The notes beneath the pieces were generated by a model. That model saw only the letters and a list, made by a program, of their open reading frames with translations. It was not told where the DNA came from and did not search any database. A program made the position numbers and the translations under genes. Shown here in pieces: positions 1-8,844 of a DNA stretch of 64,000 nucleotides (position 1 is its first letter; each line of letters begins with the position of its first letter). Source of the DNA: Acridotheres tristis (taxonomy: Eukaryota; Chordata; Aves; Passeriformes; Sturnidae); the NCBI GenBank assembly GCA_037013685.1, contig CM072887.1, positions 37,251,154 through 37,315,153 on the forward strand, read 5' to 3'.

Positions 1-652
1 TCCTCTACCCCCAGTCTGAGAGTCCACTTGTGGTACATCCTGGGGTGAAGTCACAGTTAGAGAGTTCATCAAAGTAACTGTTAGTGGTTAGTGGCAAGCT
101 CCTCTCCTGAGTTCAGTTAATAGCAAGCAAAGAAATGCAGCATTCCAGAGTCAAGTTTATTACAATGCAGGGAACTTGGACTTCTCACAGGATTTTCTAT
201 AAAGAGATAGGAGGGAAAAATTAAAATTACTTATAAAATGGCATCTGAAACTGTTGTATACTCTCAGGCTTAACTGTGTGAGGTGTACTGCCCAAAACAC
301 ACCTCATCAAGAAAATGTTATTTAAAGAAGGAAAATGGAGTGTGGGAAAAAAACTCACACTCCCACTTTAGCTGCCTAGAATCGATTACTCTTAATACAT
401 CTGCTCTATTATCTGAGCAATTGTATAGAGTTAATTGCATTAAATTTGGGTTTCATTGAGTTTTATTTTGTTACATGCTCGTTCTCATTAATAGTACTTT
501 GTCCATTTTTGTAGTGGACCTTTAAGATGTTTTAAAATAATTCTATTAAAAATAGCAGAGAAGTGCATCCCTATCAGTATTTTTGGGATGTTGGTGTTGA
601 GATCAAACTTTAGTTGGTGACTAACTTTCAATTCCCTTCCTTTTATCTTCAG
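1..652 (+). other. QKI: QKI intron / upstream isoform 3'UTR
   Basis: This AT-rich stretch ends in a clear 3' splice site for the QKI-6 exon: a branch-point-like ACTAAC at 620-625, a pyrimidine run and AG at 651-652. In mammals the coding tail unique to QKI-7 lies upstream of the QKI-6 tail, and its mRNA reads through the region. I could not find that tail here, so it should lie before position 1. The stretch is therefore intron for QKI-5 and QKI-6 and probably 3'UTR for QKI-7. That assignment is inferred from the mammalian gene layout; the sequence shows directly only the splice site at the end. Confidence 0.7.
620..652 (+). promoter_or_regulatory. QKI: 3' splice site of QKI-6 exon with ACTAAC branch point
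   Basis: ACTAAC at 620-625 is a near-ideal vertebrate branch-point sequence. Its candidate branch A at 624 is 28 nt before the exon, followed by a pyrimidine-rich run and AG at 651-652. The same hexamer is the core of the Quaking response element (ACUAAY plus a nearby UAAY half-site) and of SF1 binding. QKI protein could thus compete for this branch point. The splice-site role is strong; the autoregulatory role is inference. Confidence 0.75.
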
Positions 653-678
653 GTATGGCTTTCCCAACGAAAGGCTAA
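653..678 (+). CDS. QKI: QKI terminal coding exon, QKI-6 tail (GMAFPTKG)
   Basis: This is the last coding piece of the QKI-6 isoform of Quaking, a STAR-family RNA-binding protein with a single KH domain that controls splicing, stability and translation of mRNAs carrying ACUAAY sites, notably in myelinating glia and muscle. The exon begins GT after AG at 651-652. The preceding common exon, outside the window, must supply one G to complete the first Gly codon. Reading on gives Met-Ala-Phe-Pro-Thr-Lys-Gly and TAA at 676-678, the exact eight-residue tail that defines QKI-6 in mammals. This tail lacks the nuclear signal of QKI-5, so QKI-6 is found in both nucleus and cytoplasm. The KH and QUA1/QUA2 regions lie upstream of the window. 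Confidence 0.95.
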
Positions 679-921
679 GAATTCAAGAACGGTCTTAACT
701 GATCCTTCATCAGATCTGAATTTTAACAAATGCTTAGTTTTCAGCAGCCTTGAAAAAAGCTTGGCCTAGCAGTCAGTGACTTACTTGCACTTTTTTGCAC
801 ATAGATTTAAAATAAAATAGTGCTATTAATTTGGATTAGGTCCTATTATTACAGAGTAGCTGTAATTTATGAGTGTATAGTAGTATACTGACTGCTAAGT
901 GTTCTATATAGTGTTTGCTTT

Positions 922-935
922 ACTAATCACCTAAT
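922..935 (+). promoter_or_regulatory. QKI: Candidate Quaking response element in QKI-6 3'UTR
   Basis: ACTAAT at 922-927 is followed after 4 nt by TAAT at 932-935. This fits the published bipartite consensus ACUAAY-N(1-20)-UAAY. Its position, about 245 nt after the QKI-6 stop, would let QKI proteins bind their own mRNA. Such sites also arise by chance in AT-rich DNA, so function is not shown. Confidence 0.45.
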
Positions 936-1389
936 TCATTGCAGTTCATACTTATTGACTTAAAGTTTAAAATCACAATCTGTAGGCTTGAAGAATTGCT
1001 TTAAAACTTTTTTTTGTGGTAGAACTGGAAGTGATCTTAAGATTAGCAAATAATTGTCAGTATTAAAGATGGCATTATTTAAAATAGTCCTGCTGCAAGA
1101 AAGGCACTTCAGTGAATATGTGACTAGTAAAGCTTAAATGTGCTTGGGTCTAATAGATTTCATGAAATACTGTAATTTTGGGATTGTAAATGAATGGATT
1201 AAACAGGTTAAGGCCAGGATGTTTAAAATAAATGCAATATTAATCTGCACAGATAAACTTCTTTTTAAGATTAAGATTTGAAACTACTGTGCCTTAACTT
1301 GTTGCTTTTCTTAAAATGAACTTTTGTAGTTAATGATCATTTAAATCCATTTTGATAAACCTGCTGTTAATGTTTTCTGTGAATGTTTT

Positions 1390-1422
1390 CTAACTTTGTC
1401 TTGGTAATTGCAATTTAACTAG
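1390..1422 (+). promoter_or_regulatory. QKI: 3' splice site of QKI-5 exon
   Basis: CTAAC at 1390-1394 is a good branch-point candidate, with its A about 30 nt before the exon, and AG lies at 1421-1422. The pyrimidine tract between them is poor and interrupted by TAAT and TAAC, so this looks like a weak acceptor open to regulation. Three UAAY half-sites lie within 30 nt (1391, 1405 and 1416), but there is no full ACTAAY. Confidence 0.7.
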
Positions 1423-1497
1423 GTGCGGTGGCTACTAAAGTTCGAAGGCACGATATGCGTGTCCATCCTTACCAAAGGATTGTGACCGCAGACCGAG
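1423..1497 (+). CDS. QKI: QKI-5-specific exon with nuclear localisation signal
   Basis: This 75-nt exon is read in the same phase as the QKI-6 tail: one G from the common exon plus GT makes Gly, then 24 codons follow and one leftover G at 1497. The peptide contains VRRHDMRVHPYQR and ends IVTADR, which is the QKI-5 C-terminus of mammals residue for residue as far as I can recall it. RVHPYQR is the core of the non-classical STAR nuclear localisation signal, so this exon makes QKI-5 the nuclear isoform, the one acting in splicing and circular RNA formation. The donor after 1497 is GTTAGT, weaker than GTAAGT because of the T at +3. The leftover G joins CC at 6168 to make Ala. Skipping this exon, or polyadenylating inside its downstream intron, gives QKI-6 or QKI-7 instead. 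Confidence 0.96.
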
Positions 1498-2405
1498 GTT
1501 AGTTTAGTTCTGCAGTTCTTGTTTGTAAGAAGTGCTTTGAGTGTACATGAGATTTGCAACACCACAGCTGGTTAACCAAATACCCTGTCTCGACCCATTC
1601 TTTCTCAAAAACCTGGACAAGTTAATATTTTAAAGCTTTGGGAATGCTTGCAGTTAAAAAAAAAAAAATTCTAAACTTGGCTTTCCCAGCTCAATTAAAT
1701 ATATATATGCTTTGATATATTTAACAGAAATTCTATAATTGATTCAGTTTTAAAAATGAAACATCAATCTGCATCAGGAAACGCAATGAAATCAGTGCTG
1801 CAATAATTAATTTGGTCATGTTCCCCTCTTTCCTCCCCGATACATTCATTTCATTGGTGTGGAAATATCAGATTGGTGTTGCAAAATAAAATGAATGGAT
1901 GGTTGCTTAATGAGAAAGAAGTAAAGGAATAAATGCCTCCTGTCTGTGTTTGGAGAAATCTGAAGATTTAGATTCCCTTTTTTCCAATAAACTTTTGAGC
2001 CACTGTACTGTATATTATGAGGAGGATGCATGTTCTCAGATACCTAACTGAATTCAGAAAGGTAAGGGCTGTGAAGATAACTTCAAAAGTTGTTTGAGTT
2101 TGAATTAGTATGGGTAGGGAAAGGGAGGGGCTTTTGGTTTTTGTTTGGTTTTGGGGTTTTTTTCCAAAATCTATTTCTTGGTATTTGCCTTTTGCTGCTA
2201 AAATGTGTAACCTGAAGGAGAAACAACTTTTGAAGACCTGTTGGTGAGATGACATCCAATATTTGGGCATCTCTCTTTAAGCCATGAATGGAAAGTAAAT
2301 CTTCATTTTTCTCCTGCTCCTCAAGTGTCATGCCTTTGGACCCCTGAATGAAGTGTTTAAGCTTATTGAGAAAATGGATATTTTCGGTTTATTGACATTG
2401 GCTAG

Positions 2406-2612
2406 GAAGCAGTGTGGGGGTTGAATTCTTATCCCATCCCTGCTGCTAACTCACTGTGGTTTTCAGCAAGTCATTTAATCTCTCTGTGTATGGTTTCCCC
2501 TTGGTCAAATAAGGATAATAATACTTCCCTACCTCACAGGGGTGTTGTGGGGGTTCTTGGTTTGTACAGGGCTTTGAGGATGCAAAGCATTATGTGCCAA
2601 GTATTATTATTC
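2406..2612 (+). repeat. MIR-type SINE
   Basis: This is a well-kept MIR (tRNA-derived, CORE-SINE group). It shows the diagnostic order: a 'ctgctgctaactcactgtg' part, 'agcaagtcatttaatctctctgtg', a 'ggtttccccttggtcaaataaggataataata' equivalent, 'ctacctcacaggggtgttgtg', then a LINE-like tail 'ggctttgaggatgcaaagcat' ending in tattatt. MIRs stopped moving before birds and mammals separated or soon after, so its state is striking. It sits in the QKI-6 3'UTR and QKI-5 intron in the sense orientation. The edges are approximate. Confidence 0.85.
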
Positions 2613-5534
2613 TGCTCTCATCCAAACCAATGTTGTGCAGGCTTCCATGATATTGTAATATTCAAAAGCCAAATTCCAGTGACAGATCTGACATCTCCAA
2701 ACATTGACTACACTTCTCACAACCTTCCATAAATTAACTACAAGAGAGAATACAGATTCTGGTCAATACAGTAAAAGGGGCCCTCCTGGATATTTGGTAT
2801 ATTTATGTAACATTTTTGTATTTGATATGATCTTCGGCTTTACAGAAAGTGTAAAGCTGGTACAGGACACTACTTTAGTTTTCTGTAAGATTGTTTTATA
2901 TTACTGCACACTATTTGCAGCCCATTGGTTTGTTCTCATTTCTTGAGAACTCTTCAAAGGGGCCATTTTAATCATAGGTTTTAATTTTTTTTTTTTTCCA
3001 ATCTCAGTCAAGAAAAATTGGTGATAAGGATTTGGTTGTCTTTGAAAATTTGACCTGATGTTGCAAAAATGAGTTTTTTGCTAATGTCCTTCATGATCTG
3101 CAATGATAGTTTCAGGTGACAGATGTGGCTATCTTTTTGTAATTGAACATTACCTGAGACAACTAGTAAATACACTCATAAAATGGGTGTAGGCTGTTTT
3201 CATGGAGAAAATACCATTTTGTAGTTTATCATTGTATATTTGCTCAACATAGATTTTAAATATTTTTGAAGATCCTAGATGTTTCATCTGGGTCACTTAA
3301 AAGTAATTTAAATTAATTATTGGCATAATTTCACCTTATTTTAAAATACAGCCATTTTCTGATAAGACAGCATTCATCTCTAGCAATATTGGAAACCCAC
3401 TGTCTTAAGTAGATAAATAAGTACACGTCTTTTTCCTGTGGAATAAATCATGCACATCTCTCTCTTAGGAAAACAATGCTGTTATTTCAGGAGAACATTA
3501 TTTTAAAATCTTATCTAAATAATCTCAGTGTGTATTAAGAAACTTACACAAAGTTAATTTTACAACTGAACTTAATTCTATTTTGAATTTTAAATCCTAG
3601 GTTATCACTGCACATACCTAAAAGTTCCAAACAAAGGGTCTTGGAGACAACTTTGTTCAGCAATAAAAATTTCTTTAAATGTAGTGAAATTATATTATAG
3701 AATTAAAATCCTATCAGTATTTGTCATATTCACCTATTTGGTTGTTCTGTCACCAGGATAGCTGTAGCTGTGGCCACAAAAAGCAATGTCAGCAAACCGA
3801 AATACTTTTTTTTTCAATGTGGAAATTTTTTTTTTTCATAGTTAAGTGTCACTAAATCTGTCTTTGCATTCATCAGGTCTCAAGTTGATGTTTTGTTGGG
3901 TTTTTTTTGTTTTTTTCTTTAAATTCTAAATTGACTCTCAGATGACTTTGTAGTACTACTGCATTCACTTTTTAAGTCGTTTTTATTCTTTGCATAGTTT
4001 TGTTTTTTTGTTGGGGGTTGGGTTTTTTTCCCAGAGATAAGCACTGCATTTAAAGCAAGAATCCCCAAATGTGTAAATGTTTTACAACTAAGCATATAGA
4101 ATTGGTGAAGGGTTGGAAAATATAGCTCATTTTAACTCAGAATAAACCCCCAGTTTATAAATAATACAAAATCGAATTTGATTCATATAACAGAGAGACT
4201 GACTGATTTAATTGTAATAAACTGTAAATGGTGTTGCACAGTTGACAAACCTGTGTGTACTGTAGAAGGCCAGAGACTTGGCAGAGGACGTATCACAGGT
4301 GTCCTGGTATTTTTTCGAGGTAGCTTGCTTTGACTTTAAACTCCACAAGAAATATTAATGCTGAGAATTTTCTCAAGTGTTTTATCCAAACCAATTTTCA
4401 CATAATTTATATATAAATTTTAATACCTTTTAATCAAAATTGTAATGAGTTTCAAAATGCTTTAAGATTCTGTTTCTAGTATACCTGTAAAGTGGTAAGA
4501 TTGTGCCACATAAAATATTTATTTTAATTTTTTCTTCTTTTTGAAACAGCTGTTATAATTTAAACAAATCCCACTTAACATGATTCTAAAAAAGAATTCA
4601 GGGAGCGTTTGGTCTCATTTATGTTACAGTAGTAATTTTTTGTAGTGTTATGAACTGTATCCTAAATGATAGGCCACTTTTATTATGTGAAAGTAAATGA
4701 ACCCACAAGAAAGATTGTTAAATCAATGGTATCTGTGAATATTACATCTACTGGACTTAATTTTATGTAATGGCACAAATCTGACTTTGCACTGAATACC
4801 TTTCTCACTTTCATCTCCTCTGCCTTAGTCAAAATGGCAACAGTACAGAAACTTTTATCAACCTCAGAATTTATTAGCTCTAATTAAGCTGTTGAATGAG
4901 TCTTAAAAAAAATAAAAAAATCATACTACTGTTAAGTGGACCAAGTTTGGTGAAGGAGAATGCGAGAGAATGATTAAAGAAGGAATAGCTCAAGAACATT
5001 GGGAATGATAACTTTCCACTTGAGAACTTTTTTATGTTTTACTGTAATTTGTTTGTGGTTTTGGGTTTTTTTGTTTTGTTTTGTTGTTTTTTTTCTTTTT
5101 TCCTTTTTTTTGCAAAAGAAAATAGTATTTACAGGTGGCTTCTTTTAAAATATAAAAATATAAAGCAGGAATGTATATGAAATGTCAGATTTTATTGTAT
5201 TTGCAGAGTATTAGCTTTGAAAATGAATAAAGAGAGCTGTTTGTAGTTTTAAAATGCCTTATTAGTATCAATTAGATATTTTCTCTATTTTTTCATGTAC
5301 TTAGAGCTTTTTAAGTATAGACTTTAAAATGGCAGGACTTTTACAGTGTTTACATGCAAGTGCATTTTATAAGTGTCCTATATGTAAAATAGTATTTCGA
5401 ACGGGAAAATGCTGGCTATAGTAGCAGGCTGAGCGTTTTCCTGGTTTCCACGATGATGCCTACGTTGCTAGACTACAGTTTATAGTACTGCTTTGTATCA
5501 TGAGGCCAAGAAATTCCATGTTGTTTGTAAATAG

Positions 5535-5554
5535 AATAAATGAAAGGCAATAAA
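5535..5554 (+). terminator. QKI: Poly(A) signals of QKI-6/QKI-7 transcripts
   Basis: Two AATAAA hexamers, at 5535-5540 and 5549-5554, are followed by an A-rich candidate cleavage zone near 5565-5575 and then GT-rich DNA ('ctttgtttgg', 'gtttgttg'). This is the arrangement of a strong cleavage and polyadenylation site. It gives a QKI-6 3'UTR of about 4.9 kb, in line with the mRNA size known from mammals. An extra AATAAA at 5226-5231 could be a minor upstream site. Confidence 0.7.
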
Positions 5555-5715
5555 AAATTTATTGAACAAAAACCCTTTGTTTGGCCCATAGTTTGTTGAA
5601 CCAAATTGTTTCTCTAAGTCCAGAATTCCTTAGATGACTCCATTCTTTTAACAACCAGTTATTAATAATCACATCCATCATTAATAGTTGCTTTAATGCT
5701 TGCACCTGGGGAGGT

Positions 5716-5841
5716 ACTAATGCTTAATAGCAGTCAGATACTGATGCTGTGCACTGACTGTTGTTCCAGAAATCTTCTACCCAGTTCAGAAACTGTTCAT
5801 CGTTTTTTGTTTTCCAATTTCCTTCATCGACTGCTACTAAC
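5716..5841 (+). promoter_or_regulatory. QKI: Intronic ACTAAY cluster before the QKI-5 terminal exon
   Basis: ACTAAT at 5716-5721 with TAAT at 5725-5728 is a complete bipartite Quaking-type site (spacer 3 nt). ACTAAC follows at 5836-5841, and ACTAAT recurs at 6058-6063 closer to the exon. They lie between the QKI-6 poly(A) signals and the QKI-5 terminal 3' splice site, where bound QKI could affect splicing. This is inference from motif and position. Confidence 0.45.
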
Positions 5842-6063
5842 CATTAGTCGTTAGTCATATTTTATCTCTATTTCTCCTGTTAACCGGTTTTGTGGGAGTG
5901 GGCTTCTCCTTCACATGTCCAAATCATGATGGAGGGCTGTCATGATTTTATTGCATTCTGTAGATGGTGTCAATCAGTATGTCAGAATTAAACATGCTTG
6001 TTTTTTTTATTAGTTGTGATTAGTTTTCATGTTGTCATTAAGCCGTCACTAGCTGGAACTAAT

Positions 6064-6155
6064 CTCTTCTCTATCTTTTCTTTCTTTTTTTTTGTTTTGT
6101 TTTTTTTTGTTTTGTTTTGTTTTTTTGGTTTTTTGTTTTGTTTTTTTTTTTGTTT
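6064..6155 (+). promoter_or_regulatory. QKI: Long T-rich (TTTTG-like) polypyrimidine tract
   Basis: About 90 nt of nearly pure T with scattered G and C run up to the 3' splice site of the QKI-5 last exon. It is an exceptionally long pyrimidine tract and should bind U2AF, PTB or CELF-type proteins. Repeated T-runs separated by single G suggest slippage growth, so its length may vary between individuals. Confidence 0.7.
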
Positions 6156-6185
6156 CTAACCACCCAGCCGCCACCGGCAACTAAC
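6156..6185 (+). promoter_or_regulatory. QKI: 3' splice site and stop codon bracketed by QKI-type motifs
   Basis: CTAAC at 6156-6160, AG at 6166-6167 and ACTAAC at 6180-6185 (which includes the TAA stop at 6182-6184) form a UAAC-N19-ACUAAC pair. That is within the spacing allowed for a Quaking response element. QKI bound here would cover the last QKI-5 splice site and the stop codon. The splice site is certain; the regulatory reading is inference. Confidence 0.6.
6168..6184 (+). CDS. QKI: QKI-5 last coding exon (AATGN stop)
   Basis: The exon starts CC after AG at 6166-6167. With the G left over from 1497 it reads Ala-Ala-Thr-Gly-Asn and TAA at 6182-6184, the exact last five residues of mammalian QKI-5. 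Phase and residues match on both sides of a 4.67-kb intron, so the call is secure. The exon continues as the QKI-5 3'UTR. Just after the stop there are four TGACC copies (6189, 6197, 6223 and 6228). Confidence 0.96.
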
Positions 6186-6286
6186 CTATGACCTTCTGAC
6201 CTCTGAACTCTTCACCCAATGATGACCTGACCATGCCTGCCTGCTGATCAGTTAACTGGTAAACGCCTTTGCTTGCCTGTCTTCAG

Positions 6287-6570
6287 TGCAGCGAGCTGGG
6301 GCACTTGTCCGTTCGTCTTACCATCTAACAAAACAGACAAAGAAATTGTTGTCCTCCAACTCCGCTTTTTGTTGTTCTCCTGTTTGGGTGAAAGTGGTTC
6401 TAGAACCTGCACTGAATAGTAGTAAAGCAATAAGGTCCAACTCATCCCTCCGCACTGATCATCCTCTAGTGTCCCGCCCCAAGCGAACGGTAAGGAGGCC
6501 TCGCACGAGATGGAGACAGATGTCCCTTAACTACCCGATGACAGAGGCAGTTACTGTGAGAGACTTCTAG
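6287..6570 (+). other. QKI: Phase-compatible open frame behind an alternative 3' splice site
   Basis: A second acceptor lies 119 nt after the known one: TAAC at 6253-6256, a long pyrimidine run, then CAG at 6284-6286. Joined to the phase-1 G of exon 1423-1497, or of the common exon, it reads Val-Gln-Arg-Ala-Gly and stays open for 94 codons to TAG at 6568-6570. The tail would be rich in Ser and basic residues (RPKRTVRRPRTRWRQ). A donor-like GTAAGG at 6490 could also make 6287-6489 an internal exon. I know of no named QKI isoform with this tail, and the open frame may be chance. Confidence 0.35.
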
Positions 6571-8681
6571 GAATATTTTTCTTCTCAGAAAAAAAAAAAA
6601 AAAAAAAAAAAGAAAAAAGTCAAAGCTCTCTCTGAATGTACTGTGTGATGATGCATCATGCATGAACCTTTGGTCAGGGATGTCATTGGGGAAGGGATTC
6701 CAAAAAGTATTCAAAATTTGATATGCTGTTTAGTCACTACCAGTGCCCTCAAAGGGCAGATGTTGCAGCCTTTTTTCTATTGCCTGCCAAATTGGACGTT
6801 TTAAAGGAAAGTGTGCCATGAAATGCAGATTACGATGACTTTTCAGAACTACATTAATGCAGAGAACAAAACAGCAACACTATTAAAGCGAAATAAAAGT
6901 TGAAATTGTTTTAACCATATTTTAATCTCCTTGGAAGATTACATGAGAACAAGGTACATGCATTATGTGTCACATTACTGGGCAAACTGTTCAAATATTT
7001 TTTTTAAACCTCCCTGTATAGAAAAAATTTCATTAAGGATGTAAAAGCCATGCTTGCCTATTTGCTGTATACATGTAATGAAATTGTAGATAAAGTGTAG
7101 TGCATTGAAACAAAATGAACAAAAAAGTAGATACTTTTACTATACAAGGGTGCTGGTGCAGAAAAAAATATATTTTTGGAAATGTAGCATTTTATACTTT
7201 CAAGTGTTATAAAAAAAAGAAAAAAAGAACAAAGAAACCCTTTATTTCATTAAATGATTTTTTCTGGTGGTTGTCAAGAAACAAAAGACCAAAAGAGCCT
7301 TTTAGTCTTTCTTTCTTATTTTTTAAGTATTGGAATAAGTCTAAAGAAAAGGAAGTGCCTTATTTTCTTCATGGTCATTTAGTCAAATGTCTTGTATAAT
7401 CAGCTTCTCCCTCAGACAAGTTACTGCATGCCACTCAGTCGCCCAGTATGTGAAAGAAGCTGTGAGGGAAGACAAATGATGAGTTGACCATATTAATTAC
7501 CTGATTTTTGCCATACTAGTGTGATGTGACTTTGCCAAAATCTCATTAAGTGAAGTATTTGCTAAGTTTTCATCAAACCAGCCCATTATTATTTCAACCC
7601 CTCTACTTTTTAAATCATAGCAAATGCCGTATTTGTGCAACGTAAACCAAAGGGTTCTGTGATACAGACTGTCTCATGCTAAAGGAGATTATTAGCTGAC
7701 AAATGTTTGTAGAGCTGGAAGTTACGTCATTTTTGTTCAGGGATGGAGAGGAATTTTCTTGATTTTGGTTGAAATAAATATTACATCGACTGTAGTAGGC
7801 TTCAGCATCACCCAGAAAATGGATATTCTGCAGCTAACGAAACTGAAAGTGCTTAGCGAGTTTTCAGTCAGCGACTGAGCACATCCCCAGTTTCCACAAG
7901 CAGCTCCTGCAGTGGCAAACAGCACAGAAATTACTTCCTTTTCAGCTCGTCTTTGACTATTGTTAGATCTGGCCCATTGGCTTTTCTTCAAGAGATAAGC
8001 AGGAGAGGGACTTCAGCCATTTGAAGTCCAGCTATACCTTATTTTTAACCCTTGTTTCCACATTAGGTTCGAATAGCTGGGCAATTGCAAGAGCTGAAGC
8101 TGTTGAACGCACAGTATTTAGTTCTGAAAACATTAAGTATTACTTTGTGGGGCTCAGTACTAAACTTGGCAAATATCAGGTGATAATTTTATTCCCCTCT
8201 TGTCAACTTATTCTCCTCCTGCAAATCTTCACAGCTTCCAAATGAAAGGTCAATAGTAAGCTAAGAGGGCTTACATTTTTAAGCACCTGCATGGTGACCT
8301 CATCTAACATCTTGTCTCACCTGGAAATAATTATCAGTTTATTTACTATGCAATAGACATTCATCCTTTCGTATTCAGCTAGATTTTTGTTTATTGTGCC
8401 ACCGGCTTTGTCTTCCTGTTACACATACAGTTGTGTTGATTTTATTTACAGTATATGCTGTGCCATTTTGATTTTATTTTGGTTGGTTGGTTGGTTGAAT
8501 AAACTTGCGACACTCGAACATTTGAAGAGAGATTTGCTAAAACAATACCAGTATTTGATCCAGTTTCATCTCAACTATGATAAAACCTGGATGCTTTAGA
8601 CATTTATCAAAGGTCTTTTACTGGGGGGGGAGGGGAAGTGTATGGAATAGATGTGTGACATGTGAAAGTAATGTTTGCTCT

Positions 8682-8688
8682 GAACAAA
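8682..8688 (+). promoter_or_regulatory. QKI: miR-375 seed match in QKI-5 3'UTR
   Basis: GAACAAA matches positions 2-7 of miR-375 plus A1. It lies 90 nt before the first miR-200b/c/429 site. QKI repression by miR-375 and miR-200 has been reported in mammals. Further GAACAAA copies at about 6864, 7118 and 7227 sit in A-rich DNA and are less persuasive. Confidence 0.5.
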
Positions 8689-8771
8689 CTTCTGAAAACT
8701 TAGTTGACAAAATTTTGGATCAACTTAAAAAAAAAAGCATGACTTTTGAAATCTCTGAATGCCTTGGTTCT

Positions 8772-8844
8772 CAGTATTATCATTCTTTAATGACTTTTTC
8801 TTTATTAAAATAAGTAGTTTTAAGACTTCTTTCTGACAGTATTA
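8772..8844 (+). promoter_or_regulatory. QKI: Pair of miR-200b/c/429 8-mer sites
   Basis: CAGTATTA occurs at 8772-8779 and again at 8837-8844. Each is a full 8-mer match to the miR-200b/c/429 seed, 65 nt apart. In mammals the miR-200 family represses QKI in epithelial cells through its 3'UTR, so this pair probably represents the kept sites. The same 8-mer recurs at 1059-1066 and 10501-10508. Confidence 0.6.

Larger units (their letters stand above)
679..5575 (+). other. QKI: QKI-6 (and QKI-7) 3'UTR; overlaps QKI-5 introns
   Basis: This is long AT-rich DNA with no credible coding content other than the QKI-5 exon at 1423-1497. It runs from the QKI-6 stop to paired AATAAA signals at 5535 and 5549. 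A 3'UTR of about 4.9 kb fits the roughly 6-kb QKI-6 mRNA known in mammals. The same DNA is intron when QKI-5 is made. It holds a perfect bipartite Quaking-type site at 922-935 (ACTAAT, 4 nt, TAAT), an 8-mer miR-200b/c/429 seed match at 1059-1066, a MIR SINE near 2.4-2.6 kb and several T-rich runs, for example around 5050-5110. Its end is inferred from the poly(A) signals. Confidence 0.75.
1498..6167 (+). other. QKI: QKI-5 last intron (4.67 kb)
   Basis: The intron begins GT at 1498-1499 and ends AG at 6166-6167. It contains the whole distal part of the QKI-6 3'UTR and that isoform's poly(A) signals at 5535 and 5549, so QKI-5 splicing and QKI-6 polyadenylation exclude each other. Its last 450 nt hold three ACTAAY motifs (5716, 5836 and 6058) and a T-rich tract of about 90 nt. 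A MIR insertion lies near 2.4-2.6 kb. Confidence 0.85.

Noticed and set aside
1846..2732. Short open frames within the QKI-5 intron
   Set aside because: They fall in UTR/intron and partly inside a MIR; no coding signs.
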